Counted from the stretch's first letter, positions 36,833 through 46,970 are shown. The stretch: DNA of 64,000 nt from Bradyrhizobium sp. (GCF_030697065.1 NZ_JAUYQU010000189.1:1-64000), one strand, 5' to 3'. A program made the numbers and translations. The notes: generated by a model from the sequence alone, not told the origin.

Positions 36833-37231
36833 TTACACGATCTGGAAAATCGCCAGCACCAGCACGACCTGCGCGAAAAAGCCGACGGTGAAGGCCAGCG
36901 TCCGGAACACCGGCAGGCCGATCGTGTAGACGATCAAATGGGCGACGCGGGACCAGAAATACACCGCGCAGGCCAGAACGGTCCATTTCGTCGAATAATC
37001 GATCTGAGCCAGGATCAGCACCAGGGGCGCGAAGATGATGAGGTTCTCGACCGCGTTGTCATGGGCGAACATCATGCGGTTGGCCCATTCGGCGTGCGGC
37101 TTGTCGGTGCGCGACGGATTGGCCATCGCGCCGCTGAGGCCGCGGATCTGACAGCGGTTGAGCACGTAGGGAATCCACATCACGCCGGTCAAGATCACCG
37201 TCAGCGTCAGCCAGAACAGTTCGCGCGTCAT
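36833..37231 (-). CDS. MAPEG family membrane protein
   Basis: A 132-residue protein with four hydrophobic helices matching the MAPEG family (membrane-associated eicosanoid and glutathione metabolism). The conserved N-x-x-E-N motif is seen in RMMFAHDNAVENLIIFAPLVL (RxxxAHxNxxEN), followed by ARxxH-like WSRVAHLIVYTIG. Bacterial members are usually of unknown substrate, possibly glutathione-linked. It is convergent with the methyltransferase gene and lies downstream of phaC on the same strand. Confidence 0.9.
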   Translation of the reverse strand: MTRELFWLTLTVILTGVMWIPYVLNRCQIRGLSGAMANPSRTDKPHAEWANRMMFAHDNAVENLIIFAPLVLILAQIDYSTKWTVLACAVYFWSRVAHLIVYTIGLPVFRTLAFTVGFFAQVVLVLAIFQIV

Positions 37232-37308
37232 GGGGTCCCCCTCACTCGATTGGTTCGAATCCGGCCCGCGGGGCCGCGATGGTTATAGCCTGATCGCGGA
37301 AGATTGCG

Positions 37309-39114
37309 CTATGCGCGAACCCGGACGTAGCTGCCGGGCGCGTCCTCGATCGGCGGCATCGCATCGGTGCCCACCGGCCGCGCCGGAACGGTCTCTGCGT
37401 CGATGCTTTCGAGCCATTGCCGCCAGTCCGGCCACCACGAGCCCTTGTGCTCCTGCGCGCCCTTGAGCCAGTTCGCCAGCGTGGTGTCCCTGATATTGTC
37501 GTTGGTCCAGTACTGGTATTTCCCCGAAGCCGGCGGGTTGACCACGCCGGCAATATGGCCGGACCCGGACAGCACGTACCGCACCGGGCCGCCGAAGAAC
37601 TGCGAGCCGTAGAGCACCGACTCAGCCGGCGCGATGTGATCCTCGCGGGTCGCCAGATTGTACACCGGCACCTTCACCTTCGACAGGTCGAGCAGCGTGT
37701 TGTCGAGCACCATGCTGCCGGTGGACAGCCGGTTCTCCAGATAGCAGTTGCGCAGATAGTAGGAATGGTTCGCCGCCGGCATCCGCGTCGCATCCGAGTT
37801 CCAGTGCAGCAAATCGAACGAGGAGGGCGGCTGGCCCTTCAGGTAGTTGCTGACGACATAGGACCAGATCAGGTCGTTGGAGCGCAGCATGTTGAAGGCC
37901 ATCGCCATCTTGCTGCCCTCCAGCACGCCTGCCGCCTGCATGTCGCGCTCCAGCGCCGAGATCTGGTCTTCATCGACGAACACCAAGAGGTCGCCGGCAT
38001 GGGTGAAGTCGACTTGCGCGGCAAAGAAGGTGGCGGAGGTCACGCGCACCCTGCGCTTTTCCGCCAGCCAGGCCAGCGTCGAGGCGAGCAGCGTGCCGCC
38101 GACGCAATAGCCGGCGGTGTGAACCCTCATCTCGCCGGTCACCTGTTCGATGACGTCCATCGCGGCCAGCGGACCCTGCTTCATGTAGTCTTCGAAGGTC
38201 TTCTTGCCGAGCTTCTTGTCCGGGTTGACCCACGAGATCACGAACACGGTGATGCCCTGATCGACGCACCATTTGACGTAGGATTTCTCCGGCTTGAGAT
38301 CGAGAATGTAGAACTTGTTGATCCATGGCGGCACGATCAGCAGCGGCGTGCGCAGCACGGTTTCCGTCGACGGCGTGTACTGGATCAGCTGCATCAGCTC
38401 GTTCTGGAAGATCACCTTGCCCGGCGTCGTCGCCATGTTGACGCCGACCGCGAGATTGGCAGGGTCGGACTGGCGGATCCGCAGCGAGCCGTGTCCGGCC
38501 TCGATGTCCTCCGCCAGCATCTTCATGCCGCGAACCAGGTTGTCGCCGTTGGAGGTCAGCGTCTCGCGCAGCACTTCCGGGTTGGTGAGCACGAAATTCG
38601 ACGGCGCCAGTGCGTTGCTGATCTGCTGGACGTAGAATTCCGCCTTCTTGCGGGTGTGTTCGTCGAGGCCTTCGGCGTTGTGCACCAGATCCTGCGCCCA
38701 CTGCGTGGTGAGCAGATAGAGCTGCATCACGAAATCGAAGAACTGGTTCGACTTCCACTCCGGATCCTTGAAGCGCTTGTCGCGCGGCGAAGGTTCGATC
38801 GCGGGCTTAGCAGCTTCGCCGGCGAGCCGGCGCGCCGATGATCCCCAGAGATCGATATAGGCCTTGGCGAGCTTGGCCTGCAGCTCCGCCGATCGCTGGT
38901 TGTCCGAAAGCCAATATTCCGCCACCGCGGAGAAGGTCTTCACCACCTCGCCGATTTCGTTGGGCGGTTTGTCCCGGGCTTCGCCGTCCTCGCGCGGCTT
39001 CAGATAGGCCGCGAGCGCCTGGCCGCTGTTCTCCATCGCTTTCGCAAGGTTCATCGCGAAGGCTTCGGGATCGAATTTTTTCGTGGCCTGGGTTTCGGCG
39101 GCGACTTCACTCAT
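37309..39114 (-). CDS. phaC: Class I poly(3-hydroxyalkanoate) synthase
   Basis: A 601-residue PHA polymerase that joins (R)-3-hydroxyacyl-CoA units into granule polyester. The lipase-like box is [10 protein letters not shown] with the catalytic Cys337. The N-terminal PhaC domain has FNFAKAM-like helices and the block [24 protein letters not shown] (seen as [12 protein letters not shown]). The conserved [12 protein letters not shown] and the later [12 protein letters not shown] with the catalytic His are present. The length is typical of class I. The gene is divergent from the small lipoprotein gene. The granule regulators phaP/phaR are not in the window. Confidence 0.96.
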   Translation of the reverse strand: MSEVAAETQATKKFDPEAFAMNLAKAMENSGQALAAYLKPREDGEARDKPPNEIGEVVKTFSAVAEYWLSDNQRSAELQAKLAKAYIDLWGSSARRLAGEAAKPAIEPSPRDKRFKDPEWKSNQFFDFVMQLYLLTTQWAQDLVHNAEGLDEHTRKKAEFYVQQISNALAPSNFVLTNPEVLRETLTSNGDNLVRGMKMLAEDIEAGHGSLRIRQSDPANLAVGVNMATTPGKVIFQNELMQLIQYTPSTETVLRTPLLIVPPWINKFYILDLKPEKSYVKWCVDQGITVFVISWVNPDKKLGKKTFEDYMKQGPLAAMDVIEQVTGEMRVHTAGYCVGGTLLASTLAWLAEKRRVRVTSATFFAAQVDFTHAGDLLVFVDEDQISALERDMQAAGVLEGSKMAMAFNMLRSNDLIWSYVVSNYLKGQPPSSFDLLHWNSDATRMPAANHSYYLRNCYLENRLSTGSMVLDNTLLDLSKVKVPVYNLATREDHIAPAESVLYGSQFFGGPVRYVLSGSGHIAGVVNPPASGKYQYWTNDNIRDTTLANWLKGAQEHKGSWWPDWRQWLESIDAETVPARPVGTDAMPPIEDAPGSYVRVRA

Positions 39115-39383
39115 GGGCAGACACTACAGATTCATTTCGGGTTCGTCACCGCGCGGAATTGGCGCGCTGCTGCAAGAGTTGATCTTCCGCATTGCACCTG
39201 CTGCACTGCGATAAGATATCTCGGTTCCGACATATTGAGGCCCCAACGCTCCGCTTTGGTGTTTCGGCTTTAGTCGGTTCGGGCGACAATGGTTTGAACG
39301 CATCCAGCGGGTCGGCAGAATTTGACGATTTGCCTGTGCAAGGCTCATACCAGCGGCGCAGGCAAGATGGGATTTCTTTGGGA

Positions 39384-39674
39384 ATGGCGCTCGATCGGCA
39401 CATCAGGACGGTTGCGACGGCAGTGCTGCTGCTGTCGGCGCTGGTGATCGGCGGCTGCGCGACGTCGATCGCGGACATGCCGTTGGCCGGCACGCCCGCG
39501 GATGCCCCGGAGCGGCCCAGGGAGGCCGGCACCTATCTTCCGGTTCATGACCTGCCTCCCGATCGTGATGCAGCCGCGATGGCGCCGGCGGAGCAGGCGC
39601 AGGCGCTGCGCGAATTGGCGGCCGCCCGGGATCGCCAGGCGTCTTCCGTCGCCAAAAACTCCGCCGCAAAGTGA
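39384..39674 (+). CDS. Small lipoprotein
   Basis: A 96-residue protein with a lipoprotein signal peptide: basic start, hydrophobic residues 10-22, and a lipobox VIGGCATS with the lipidated Cys25. The mature part is Pro/Ala/Glu-rich and ends in a short helix with RELAAARDRQASS. No conserved domain recognised; similar lipoproteins beside phaC are common in Bradyrhizobium. ATG 39384 sits directly before the signal peptide; the longer open frame upstream is not coding-like. Confidence 0.75.
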   Translation: MALDRHIRTVATAVLLLSALVIGGCATSIADMPLAGTPADAPERPREAGTYLPVHDLPPDRDAAAMAPAEQAQALRELAAARDRQASSVAKNSAAK

Positions 39675-39849
39675 TGCGGCGCGCTATTACGGGTGGCGCA
39701 GCCGGGTTCGCGTGGTAAAACAACTGCGGTTCAACGGTTTGGCGCGGGATTTGCTCTAAATCGTTGATTGAACAGGCTTATGTGCGGAATCGCGTTCCGC
39801 GCGCCGCAAGCCATGTTGGCGATTCCTGCCGCGATCCGGTTCCGGAGCT

Positions 39850-41079
39850 ATGAGACCGATGGAAGAATTTTACCGCATTCGCCGTCTGCCGCCCTATGTG
39901 TTCGAGCAGGTCAACCGGGCCAAGGCGGCGGCACGGAATGCCGGGGCCGACATCATCGATCTCGGCATGGGCAATCCCGATCTTCCGACGCCGCCCCATG
40001 TGATCGAAAAGCTCAAGGAAACCCTGGGCAAGCCCCGGACGGACCGCTATTCGGCCTCGCGCGGCATTACCGGCTTGCGCAAGGCGCAAGCGGCCTATTA
40101 TGGCCGGCGGTTTGGCGTGAAACTCAATCCGGAAACCCAGATTGTCGCCACCCTGGGCTCGAAGGAGGGCTTCGCGAACGTGGCGCAGGCGATCACCGCG
40201 CCGGGCGACGTCATTCTTTGTCCCAATCCGAGCTATCCGATCCACGCCTTCGGATTCCTGATGGCCGGCGGCGTGATCCGCTCGGTTCCCTCGGAGCCGA
40301 CGCCGCAATTCTTCGAAGCGGTGGAGCGCGCCATCATCCATTCGATCCCGAAGCCGCTGGCGCTCGTGGTCTGCTATCCCTCCAATCCCACCGCCTATGT
40401 CGCGAGCCTGGATTTCTACAGGGATTTGGTGGCGTTCGCGAAGAAGCACGAGATATTCATCCTGTCGGACCTCGCTTATGCCGAGGTCTATTTCGACGAG
40501 AACAACCCGCCGCCCTCTGTGCTGCAGATTCCCGGCGCGATCGACGTCACGGTCGAATTCACCTCGATGTCGAAGACCTTCTCGATGGCCGGCTGGCGCA
40601 TGGGCTTTGCCGTCGGCAACGAACGCATCATCGCCGCGCTGGCGCGGGTCAAATCATACCTCGATTATGGCGCCTTCACGCCGATCCAGGTCGCGGCGAC
40701 TGCAGCCTTGAACGGTCCCGACGATTGCATCCGCGAGATGCGCGATACCTACCGCAAACGCCGGGACGCGCTGGTGGACTCCTTCGGCCGCGCCGGCTGG
40801 GATATTCCTCCGCCGGAAGCCTCGATGTTCGCCTGGGCGCCGCTGCCCAAGGCGTTCCGCGATGTCGGCAGCATGCAGTTCGCGACCCTGATGGTCGAAA
40901 AGTCGGGCGTGGTGGTGTCGCCGGGGGTGGCTTTTGGCGAGCACGGCGAGGGCTATGTCCGCATCGCCATGGTGGAAAACGAGCAGCGGATCCGCCAGGC
41001 CGCACGCGGCGTGCGCCGCTTCCTTGAAAGCGGGCTTGAAACGTTGCACAACGTGGTTCCTCTCGCCAACCGGCGATAG
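39850..41079 (+). CDS. Class I/II aminotransferase (AlaC / LL-diaminopimelate aminotransferase-like)
   Basis: A 409-residue PLP aminotransferase of fold type I. Features: IIDLGMGNPDLPTPPHVIEKL near the start, YSASRGITGLRKA, GSKEGFANVAQA (cofactor phosphate binding), YPSNPTAYVAS, LSDLAYAEVYFDE (Asp and Tyr contacting PLP), and the PLP lysine in TSMSKTFSMAGWRMGF. It belongs to the group variously annotated as alanine (AlaC), aspartate or LL-DAP aminotransferase. The gene is followed by hom, so a link to aspartate-family amino acids is plausible, but specificity is not proven by sequence. It ends with TAG at the expected family terminus. Confidence 0.88.
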   Translation: MRPMEEFYRIRRLPPYVFEQVNRAKAAARNAGADIIDLGMGNPDLPTPPHVIEKLKETLGKPRTDRYSASRGITGLRKAQAAYYGRRFGVKLNPETQIVATLGSKEGFANVAQAITAPGDVILCPNPSYPIHAFGFLMAGGVIRSVPSEPTPQFFEAVERAIIHSIPKPLALVVCYPSNPTAYVASLDFYRDLVAFAKKHEIFILSDLAYAEVYFDENNPPPSVLQIPGAIDVTVEFTSMSKTFSMAGWRMGFAVGNERIIAALARVKSYLDYGAFTPIQVAATAALNGPDDCIREMRDTYRKRRDALVDSFGRAGWDIPPPEASMFAWAPLPKAFRDVGSMQFATLMVEKSGVVVSPGVAFGEHGEGYVRIAMVENEQRIRQAARGVRRFLESGLETLHNVVPLANRR

Positions 41080-41082
41080 GCG

Positions 41083-41115
41083 TGACCCCGAAAGCGGATC
41101 TCCGGTTTCGGGTCA
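41083..41115. repeat. Stem-loop between aminotransferase gene and hom
   Basis: TGACCC...GGGTCA flanks inner GAAA/TTTC and CGG/CCG pairings around an ATCT loop. It could act as a weak terminator or be a small rhizobial mosaic repeat. It has no T-tract. Confidence 0.4.
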
Positions 41116-41157
41116 GGTCATGCCTGGTTTGAGTTTCTCTTTCAGGTTTTTCTGATC

Positions 41158-42477
41158 ATGGTCGCACCCTTGAAAGTGGGTATTGCGGGGCTCGGGACTG
41201 TTGGTGCCGAAGTCGTCCGTCTCATCGAACAACAAGGCCGGATCCTGTCGGCGCGCTGCGGACGCGGTGTGCGGGTGGTCGCTGTCACCGCACGCTCGAA
41301 GGTGAAGAAGCGCGGGCTCGACCTGCGCGGCATCGAATGGGCCAGGAGCCCGCTGGCGCTGGCCAACGATCCCGGGATCGATTGCTTCGTCGAGTTGATG
41401 GGCGGCTCCGGCGATCCCGCACTGGCAGCGATCGAGGCGGCGCTGAAATCCGGCAAATCGGTGGTGACCGCCAACAAGGCGCTGATTGCCAGGCACGGAT
41501 TGCGGCTGGCGAAAGCGGCTGAAAAGCACGGCGGCGCGCTGAACTTCGAGGCGGCGGTCGGCGCCGCCATACCCGTGATCAAGACCCTGCGCGAGGGGCT
41601 GGCCGGCACCGACATCAACCGCGTCTACGGCATTCTCAACGGAACCTGCAATTACATCCTGACCCGGATGGAACAGGAGGGCCTGTCGTTCGCCGAATGC
41701 CTGAAGGACGCGCAACGGCTCGGTTATGCCGAGGCCAATCCGTCGTTCGACGTCGATGGCCATGATACCGCACAAAAGCTCGCCATTCTGGCCAGCCTCG
41801 CCTTCGGCACCAAGGTGGCGCAGAGCGCAGTCTACGTCGAAGGCATTTCCTCGATCGCGCCGGAAGATCTGCGCGCCGCGGAAGAACTGGGCTACCGGGT
41901 CAAGCTGCTCGGCGTCGCGGTGCGAACCGCCAAGGGCATCGAACAGCGCGTACATCCGACCATGGTGCCGAAATCGTCCTCGATTGCGCAGGTGATGGGT
42001 GTCACCAATGCGGTGACCATCGACGGTGAGGGCATCCCGCCGATCACGCTGGTCGGCCCCGGCGCCGGGGGCGCTGCAACCGCTTCGGCCGTGGTCGCCG
42101 ACATCGCCGATGTCGCGCGCGGCATCCGGGCCAACGCGTTCGGCCGTCCCGTCAAGAAATTGCGCGCAACCGCCAAGGCGCCGATGGAGCGCCATGAGGG
42201 CGGATATTATATCCGGCTGATGGCGCGGGATCTCGCCGGCACCGCCGCCACCATCGCCACCCGGCTTGCCGAGCAGAAAATCTCGCTGGAGTCGATCGTG
42301 CAGCGCCATCCCGATGGTGTTGACGTGGGCGGCGCGACCAAGAAAGCTTCGCCGGTGCCGGTCATCCTGATTACCTACGCCACCAGCGAGGACGCGGTCT
42401 ATCGCGCGCTGCAGGCGGTGCAGCGCGACAAGGTGATCAGCGGCCGGCCGCAGGTGATACGGATCGAGAAGAACTAG
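41158..42477 (+). CDS. hom: Homoserine dehydrogenase
   Basis: A 439-residue enzyme reducing aspartate semialdehyde to homoserine, on the path to threonine, methionine and isoleucine. N-terminal Rossmann motif VGIAGLGTVGAEVVRLIE; the VVTANKALIARHG segment; the catalytic domain with LNGTCNYILTRME and GYAEANPSFDVDGHDTAQKLAILASL, which carries the active-site Asp and Lys. The C-terminal ~90 residues form an ACT domain (GGYYIRLMARDLAGTAATIATRL), suggesting allosteric control by threonine as in related monofunctional enzymes. glpX follows 77 bases later. Confidence 0.96.
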   Translation: MVAPLKVGIAGLGTVGAEVVRLIEQQGRILSARCGRGVRVVAVTARSKVKKRGLDLRGIEWARSPLALANDPGIDCFVELMGGSGDPALAAIEAALKSGKSVVTANKALIARHGLRLAKAAEKHGGALNFEAAVGAAIPVIKTLREGLAGTDINRVYGILNGTCNYILTRMEQEGLSFAECLKDAQRLGYAEANPSFDVDGHDTAQKLAILASLAFGTKVAQSAVYVEGISSIAPEDLRAAEELGYRVKLLGVAVRTAKGIEQRVHPTMVPKSSSIAQVMGVTNAVTIDGEGIPPITLVGPGAGGAATASAVVADIADVARGIRANAFGRPVKKLRATAKAPMERHEGGYYIRLMARDLAGTAATIATRLAEQKISLESIVQRHPDGVDVGGATKKASPVPVILITYATSEDAVYRALQAVQRDKVISGRPQVIRIEKN

Positions 42478-42554
42478 CGCGCGGTCCGAATGGACGGCGC
42501 GTGAAACGGTTGTACGGGTCGCCAGACCCGCAGTGACGTCTTAGGGAGTTGCCA

Positions 42555-43553
42555 ATGTCGACCCATATTTCAGTTCCGCCGCAAATGCTGCTCGAGCGCA
42601 TCCTGACGCTCGAGATCGTGCGGGTGACGGAGCGCGCGGCGGTGTCGGCGGCCAGGCTGCGCGGCCACGGCAAGGAGAAAGAGGCCGACCAGGCCGCGGT
42701 CGACGCGATGCGCCGCGAGCTCAACAAGCTTCCGATCGAGGGCACCGTCGTGATCGGCGAGGGCGAGCGCGACGAGGCGCCGATGCTGTTCATCGGCGAG
42801 AAGGTCGGCATGAATGCCGGCCCCCAGGTCGATATCGCCGTCGATCCGCTCGAGGGTACCACGCTGTGCGCCAAGAACATGCCGGGCGCGATCGCCACCA
42901 TGGCGATGGCCGATGGGGGCACGCTGCTTCACGCGCCCGACGTCTACATGCAGAAGATCGCGGTCGGTCCGGGCTACGCCAAGGGCGTCGTCGAACTCGA
43001 CGCATCGCCCGCCGACAATGTTCGCCGGCTGGCCAAGGCGAAGGGGGTCGATGCCGCCGCAATCACCGTGCTGGTGCTTGATCGCCCGCGCCACGCCGAC
43101 ATCATCGCCGCCATCCGCGGCACCGGGGCGGCGGTGCGCCTGATCACGGACGGTGACGTGGCGGGCGTGATCCATTGCGCCGATCCGGATAACACCGGCG
43201 TCGACATGTATATCGGCACCGGCGGCGCCCCCGAGGGCGTGCTGGCGGCGGCAGCGCTGCGCTGCATCGGTGGCCAGATGCAATGCCGTCTCATCCTCGA
43301 CAGCGAGGAGAAGCGCGAACGCGCCCACAAGATGGGCGTGCTCGATCCCCGCATGATCTACGGCATCGAGGACATGGCAAAGGGCGACTGCCTGTTCGCC
43401 GCGACCGGCGTTACCACCGGTTCGCTGCTGTCGGGCGTCAAGTTTCGAAATGGCGTGATCGAGACCGAGACCGTTGTGATGCGCTCGGTCACCGGCACCG
43501 TGCGTTACATCAAGGCCGAACACCGGCAGCTTGAAAAATTCCATCTCGACTGA
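42555..43553 (+). CDS. glpX: Fructose-1,6-bisphosphatase class II
   Basis: A 332-residue class II FBPase (GlpX) that dephosphorylates fructose 1,6-bisphosphate in gluconeogenesis; in autotrophs it also acts on sedoheptulose bisphosphate. Family signatures: VVIGEGERDEAPMLFIGE, the metal-binding DIAVDPLEGTTLCA, the TGGAPEGVLAAAALRC block near residue 225, and the FAATGVTTGSLLSGV segment near 290. The AGGGAG site six bases before ATG 42555 fixes the start. Confidence 0.96.
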   Translation: MSTHISVPPQMLLERILTLEIVRVTERAAVSAARLRGHGKEKEADQAAVDAMRRELNKLPIEGTVVIGEGERDEAPMLFIGEKVGMNAGPQVDIAVDPLEGTTLCAKNMPGAIATMAMADGGTLLHAPDVYMQKIAVGPGYAKGVVELDASPADNVRRLAKAKGVDAAAITVLVLDRPRHADIIAAIRGTGAAVRLITDGDVAGVIHCADPDNTGVDMYIGTGGAPEGVLAAAALRCIGGQMQCRLILDSEEKRERAHKMGVLDPRMIYGIEDMAKGDCLFAATGVTTGSLLSGVKFRNGVIETETVVMRSVTGTVRYIKAEHRQLEKFHLD

Positions 43554-43561
43554 GCAACGGC

Positions 43562-44011
43562 ATGACCGGCGAAGTGCAAATACGACCGGTTGGTGAAGGC
43601 GAGCGCGAGGCGTGGAACCCGCTGTGGGCGGGCTATCTCGCCTTCTACAAGACGGCGCTGACACACGATGTCAGCGATCTCACCTGGATGCGGTTTCACG
43701 ATCCGGACGAGCCGATGTTTGCGCTCGGCGGCTATGTCGACGGCCAATTGGCGGGGTTCGCCCATTATCTGTTCCATCGTTCGACATGGGCGCCACAGCG
43801 TTATTGCTATCTGGAGGATCTGTTTGTGGCGGAAACGGCGCGGGGCCGGGGGCTGGGGCGGGCGCTGATCGAGGCGGTTTACGACAAGGCCCGCGCGGCC
43901 AGCGCGAGCCGCGTCTACTGGCTTACGCAATCGGACAACACCCAGGCACGTGCGCTGTACGATGGGGTTGCCGACAATCTCGGATTCATCCAGTACCGCA
44001 AGGTGCTGTAG
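43562..44011 (+). CDS. GNAT family N-acetyltransferase
   Basis: A 149-residue acetyltransferase. The acetyl-CoA pyrophosphate-binding motif is RGRGLGRALIEAVYDKA near residues 97-113, preceded by YLEDLFVAETARGRG. The N-terminus has REAWNPLWAGYLAFYKT, and a later TQSDNTQARALYD segment matches the usual N-x-x-A-x-x-x-Y motif, so the fold is complete. Acceptor unknown. It starts eight bases after glpX and may be co-transcribed with it; a family E repeat follows. Confidence 0.9.
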   Translation: MTGEVQIRPVGEGEREAWNPLWAGYLAFYKTALTHDVSDLTWMRFHDPDEPMFALGGYVDGQLAGFAHYLFHRSTWAPQRYCYLEDLFVAETARGRGLGRALIEAVYDKARAASASRVYWLTQSDNTQARALYDGVADNLGFIQYRKVL

Positions 44012-44016
44012 GCAAT

Positions 44017-44094
44017 GTCATTCCGGGACAGCCCGCAGGGCTGAACCCGGAATCTCGAGATTCCGGGTTCGCGCTTCGCGCGCCCCGGAATGAC
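44017..44094. repeat. Intergenic palindromic repeat, family E (copy 3)
   Basis: The outer ends GTCATTCCGGG and CCCCGGAATGAC enclose a 28-bp perfect palindrome (44043-44070) centred on CTCGAG. It starts six bases after the GNAT stop codon. Confidence 0.75.
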
Positions 44095-44118
44095 GAATGA
44101 GAAAACAAAGGAGTGGGA

Positions 44119-44838
44119 ATGTCTGATGTTTCGGCGGTGAAGGCTCTGGTGTTCGACGTGTTCGGCACCGTCGTCGATTGGCGCTCCAGCCTGATCGCGG
44201 ACTTTACGAAATGGTCGCAGACGCGCGGCATTGCGGCCGACTGGACCGCCCTGGTCGACGGCTGGCGCGCGGTCTATGCCGCCTCGATGGATGAGGTCAG
44301 AAAACATCCCGAACGCGGCTACATGATCCTGGATACGCTGCACCGGCAGTCGCTGGAGAAGCTGGTCAAGCAGCTCGGGATCTCGGGACTGACCGAGGCC
44401 GACCTACATCACCTCACCATGGGCTGGCACCGGCTGCATGCCTGGCCGGACAGCGTCGCCGGCCTGACCCGGCTCAAGACGAAATACATCATCGGTCCGC
44501 TCTCCAACGGCAACGTCGCGCTGCTGACCAACATGGCGAAGTTCGCGGGCCTGCCGTGGGACCTCATCCTGTCCGCTGAACTGTTCGAGCATTACAAGCC
44601 CGATCCTGAAACCTATCTCGGCGCCGCAAGACTGCTTGGTCTGGCGCCGGAGCAGGTGATGATGGTGGCCGCGCATAACCAGGACCTGAAGGCAGCACAG
44701 AAACTGGGATTGAAGACCGCCTTCGTGGCGCGGCCGACCGAATACGGCCCGCTGCAGAAAATCGATCTCGAAGCGACCGGCGACTGGGATATCGTTGCCA
44801 AGGATTTCAACGGGATCGCCGACAGGATGGGGTGCTAG
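44119..44838 (+). CDS. Haloacid dehalogenase, type II (HAD superfamily)
   Basis: A 239-residue HAD hydrolase matching (S)-2-haloacid dehalogenase type II. The nucleophile is Asp13 in VFDVFGTVVDWRSS, a form with the conserved Arg characteristic of haloacid dehalogenases. Motif II is in GPLSNGNVALL, the conserved Lys in SAELFEHYKPDPETY, and the acidic motif appears as VAAHNQDLKAAQ. Related proteins hydrolyse 2-chloro-acids, but many annotated members are uncharacterised. ATG 44119 has AAGGAG five bases upstream. Confidence 0.88.
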   Translation: MSDVSAVKALVFDVFGTVVDWRSSLIADFTKWSQTRGIAADWTALVDGWRAVYAASMDEVRKHPERGYMILDTLHRQSLEKLVKQLGISGLTEADLHHLTMGWHRLHAWPDSVAGLTRLKTKYIIGPLSNGNVALLTNMAKFAGLPWDLILSAELFEHYKPDPETYLGAARLLGLAPEQVMMVAAHNQDLKAAQKLGLKTAFVARPTEYGPLQKIDLEATGDWDIVAKDFNGIADRMGC

Positions 44839-45128
44839 ATCGAGAGACGCGTGCCGGCGACCATGCCGCGGCGCCAGTGATTGCGGGAGCACTCGAACCG
44901 CCGCCGTATCGGCACAACTCGATCTCATGGCTCCGGCTGGCGGCGTCCAAACAGCGCCGCGCCGAGCGCGTTGAAAACGGCATTATTCTGCATTTTTTCT
45001 CGTTTGAAGTATGGGAAACGGGATGTCCGTTGCTCCATTCGATCCATCTCTAGGAACGGGAAGACCAACCAGACTGCAACAATTCCCATTGCCGATCCTG
45101 CCCTTCGCGCCTACCCCTTGAAAGTATC

Positions 45129-46970
45129 ATGACCCTCCCTGCATCCGCCTTGCCCGTCGAAGCGCCCCCCGCGTTTCTCGGCGTCGCGCGCTCGGCGACG
45201 GGAAAGCTGTGGCGCGACCGGCTCGATGCGCGGGGAGCGGCGCGGGCGCTGGCGATCGCGCAGCGCTATCAGTTGCCGGAAATGCTGGCGCGCGTGCTGG
45301 CGGGGCGCGACGTCGAACTCGACGCGGTCGAGGATTTTCTCGATCCGACCATCCGCAAATTGATGCCCGATCCCTACACCGTGACCGGGATGGAAGCCGC
45401 CGCCAAACGCATCGCGGATGCCGCGACGCGCCGCGAGCAGGTTGCGATATTCGGCGATTACGATGTCGACGGCGCGACCTCGGCGGCGCTGCTGGCGTGG
45501 CACCTGCGGCATTGCGGGCTCGACCCCCTGATCCATATTCCCGACCGGATATTCGAGGGCTACGGCCCCAATACCGACGCCATCCGCATGCTCGCGGGCA
45601 AGGGCACGACGCTGCTGGTGACGGTGGATTGCGGCACCACCAGTCTCGAGCCGCTGGCGGAAGCGCGGCGGCTCGGAATGTCCGTGGTGGTGATCGATCA
45701 TCATCAGTCGGGCGATGAACTGCCCGAGGTCGATGCGCTGGTGAACCCGAACCGGCCCGACGATATCTCCGGCCTCGGCCATCTCGCGGCCGTCGGCCTC
45801 GTGCTGGTCACGCTGGTCGCGGTCAACCGCGAATTGCGTTCGCGTGGTTTCTGGAGCGCCGAAATGCCCGAGCCCGATCTGCTCGGCATGCTGCATCATG
45901 TGGCGCTCGGCACCGTCGCCGACGTCGCCCCCCTGATCGGGCTCAACCGCGCCTTCGTGGCCAAGGGCCTGATCGCGATGCGGCGGCGCGATCATGTCGG
46001 CCACACCGCGCTGATGGATGTGTCGCGGCTCAACGGCCCGCCGGAAGCCTGGCATCTCGGTTTCATGCTCGGGCCGCGCATCAATGCGGGCGGGCGGATC
46101 GGACGCGCCGATCTCGGGGTGCGGCTGCTGCTGGAGGGTGACGTCTCGGAAGCCGCGCGGATCGCCGCCGAACTCGACCGCCTCAACACCGAGCGCCGCG
46201 CCATCGAGCAAATGGCCGAGGCGCAGGCCGAGGCCGAGGCGCTGGCCTCGCTCGGGCTGGAAGACAAGGGCGCCGTGATCGTCACGGCCTCCGAGGGCTG
46301 GCATCCCGGCGTGGTCGGTCTCGTCGCCTCCAGGCTGAAGGAAAAATTCTCGCGGCCCGCTTTCGCCATCGCCCTGGAGCCCGGCGGCATCGGCACCGGG
46401 TCGGGCCGCTCGATCTCCGGCGTCGACCTCGGCAAGGCGGTGCGGCAGGCGGTCAAGGAAGGCTTGCTGATGAAGGGCGGCGGTCACGCTATGGCCGCCG
46501 GCGTCACGCTGCGCAAGGAGCGGCTGGCGGAATTCCGTGCCTACATGGAAAGCGCGCTGGCAGCCGATGTCGCCAGTTCGCGGCACGACAACGAACTGTT
46601 CATCGACGGCGCCGTCAGCGCGCGCAGCGTGACTCCGGAATTCGCCGCCGTCCTCAATCGCGCCGGACCTTTCGGCAGCGGCAACCCGGAGCCGGTGATC
46701 GCGTTGCCGTCGCATCAACTGGTTTATGCCGATGAAGTCGGGCAGGCCCATCTGCGGCTGAGGTTCAAATCCGGCGACGGCGCCATCGTCAACGGCATCG
46801 CGTTTCGCTCGATCGGGCAGAAGCTCGGCAACGCGCTGACCCAGAATCGCGGCCAGCCCCTGCATGTCGCGGGATCGCTCGCGGTCGATCGCTGGCAGGG
46901 CACCGAGCGGGTGCAGTTTCGGGTGATCGACGTCGCCGTGCCCGATCAGGGCCCGGCGATGATCCGGTAA
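45129..46970 (+). CDS. recJ: Single-stranded-DNA-specific exonuclease RecJ
   Basis: A 613-residue 5'-3' single-strand DNA exonuclease used in recombination and mismatch repair. DHH-domain motifs: FGDYDVDGATSAALLAWHL (motif I), VDCGTTS, and VVIDHHQSGDELPEVDALVNPN (DHH). The downstream DHHA1 domain has GWHPGVVGLVASRLKEKF, GTGSGRSISGVDLG and KGGGHAMAAGVTL. A C-terminal OB-like region contains RLRFKSGDGAIVNGIAF. The length is slightly above E. coli RecJ. The last ~28 bases are repeated beyond the following toxin-antitoxin pair. Confidence 0.95.
   Translation: MTLPASALPVEAPPAFLGVARSATGKLWRDRLDARGAARALAIAQRYQLPEMLARVLAGRDVELDAVEDFLDPTIRKLMPDPYTVTGMEAAAKRIADAATRREQVAIFGDYDVDGATSAALLAWHLRHCGLDPLIHIPDRIFEGYGPNTDAIRMLAGKGTTLLVTVDCGTTSLEPLAEARRLGMSVVVIDHHQSGDELPEVDALVNPNRPDDISGLGHLAAVGLVLVTLVAVNRELRSRGFWSAEMPEPDLLGMLHHVALGTVADVAPLIGLNRAFVAKGLIAMRRRDHVGHTALMDVSRLNGPPEAWHLGFMLGPRINAGGRIGRADLGVRLLLEGDVSEAARIAAELDRLNTERRAIEQMAEAQAEAEALASLGLEDKGAVIVTASEGWHPGVVGLVASRLKEKFSRPAFAIALEPGGIGTGSGRSISGVDLGKAVRQAVKEGLLMKGGGHAMAAGVTLRKERLAEFRAYMESALAADVASSRHDNELFIDGAVSARSVTPEFAAVLNRAGPFGSGNPEPVIALPSHQLVYADEVGQAHLRLRFKSGDGAIVNGIAFRSIGQKLGNALTQNRGQPLHVAGSLAVDRWQGTERVQFRVIDVAVPDQGPAMIR

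Noticed and set aside
37247-37262. tRNA-like T-arm sequence GGTTCGAATCC
   Set aside because: No acceptor stem, anticodon arm or CCA-compatible end can be built around it.
37417-38841. 474-codon plus-strand frame within phaC
   Set aside because: Antisense shadow of a convincing PHA synthase.
44839-45128. Small open frames between the dehalogenase gene and recJ
   Set aside because: They lack ribosome-binding sites, conserved motifs and typical codon use; the region looks noncoding.
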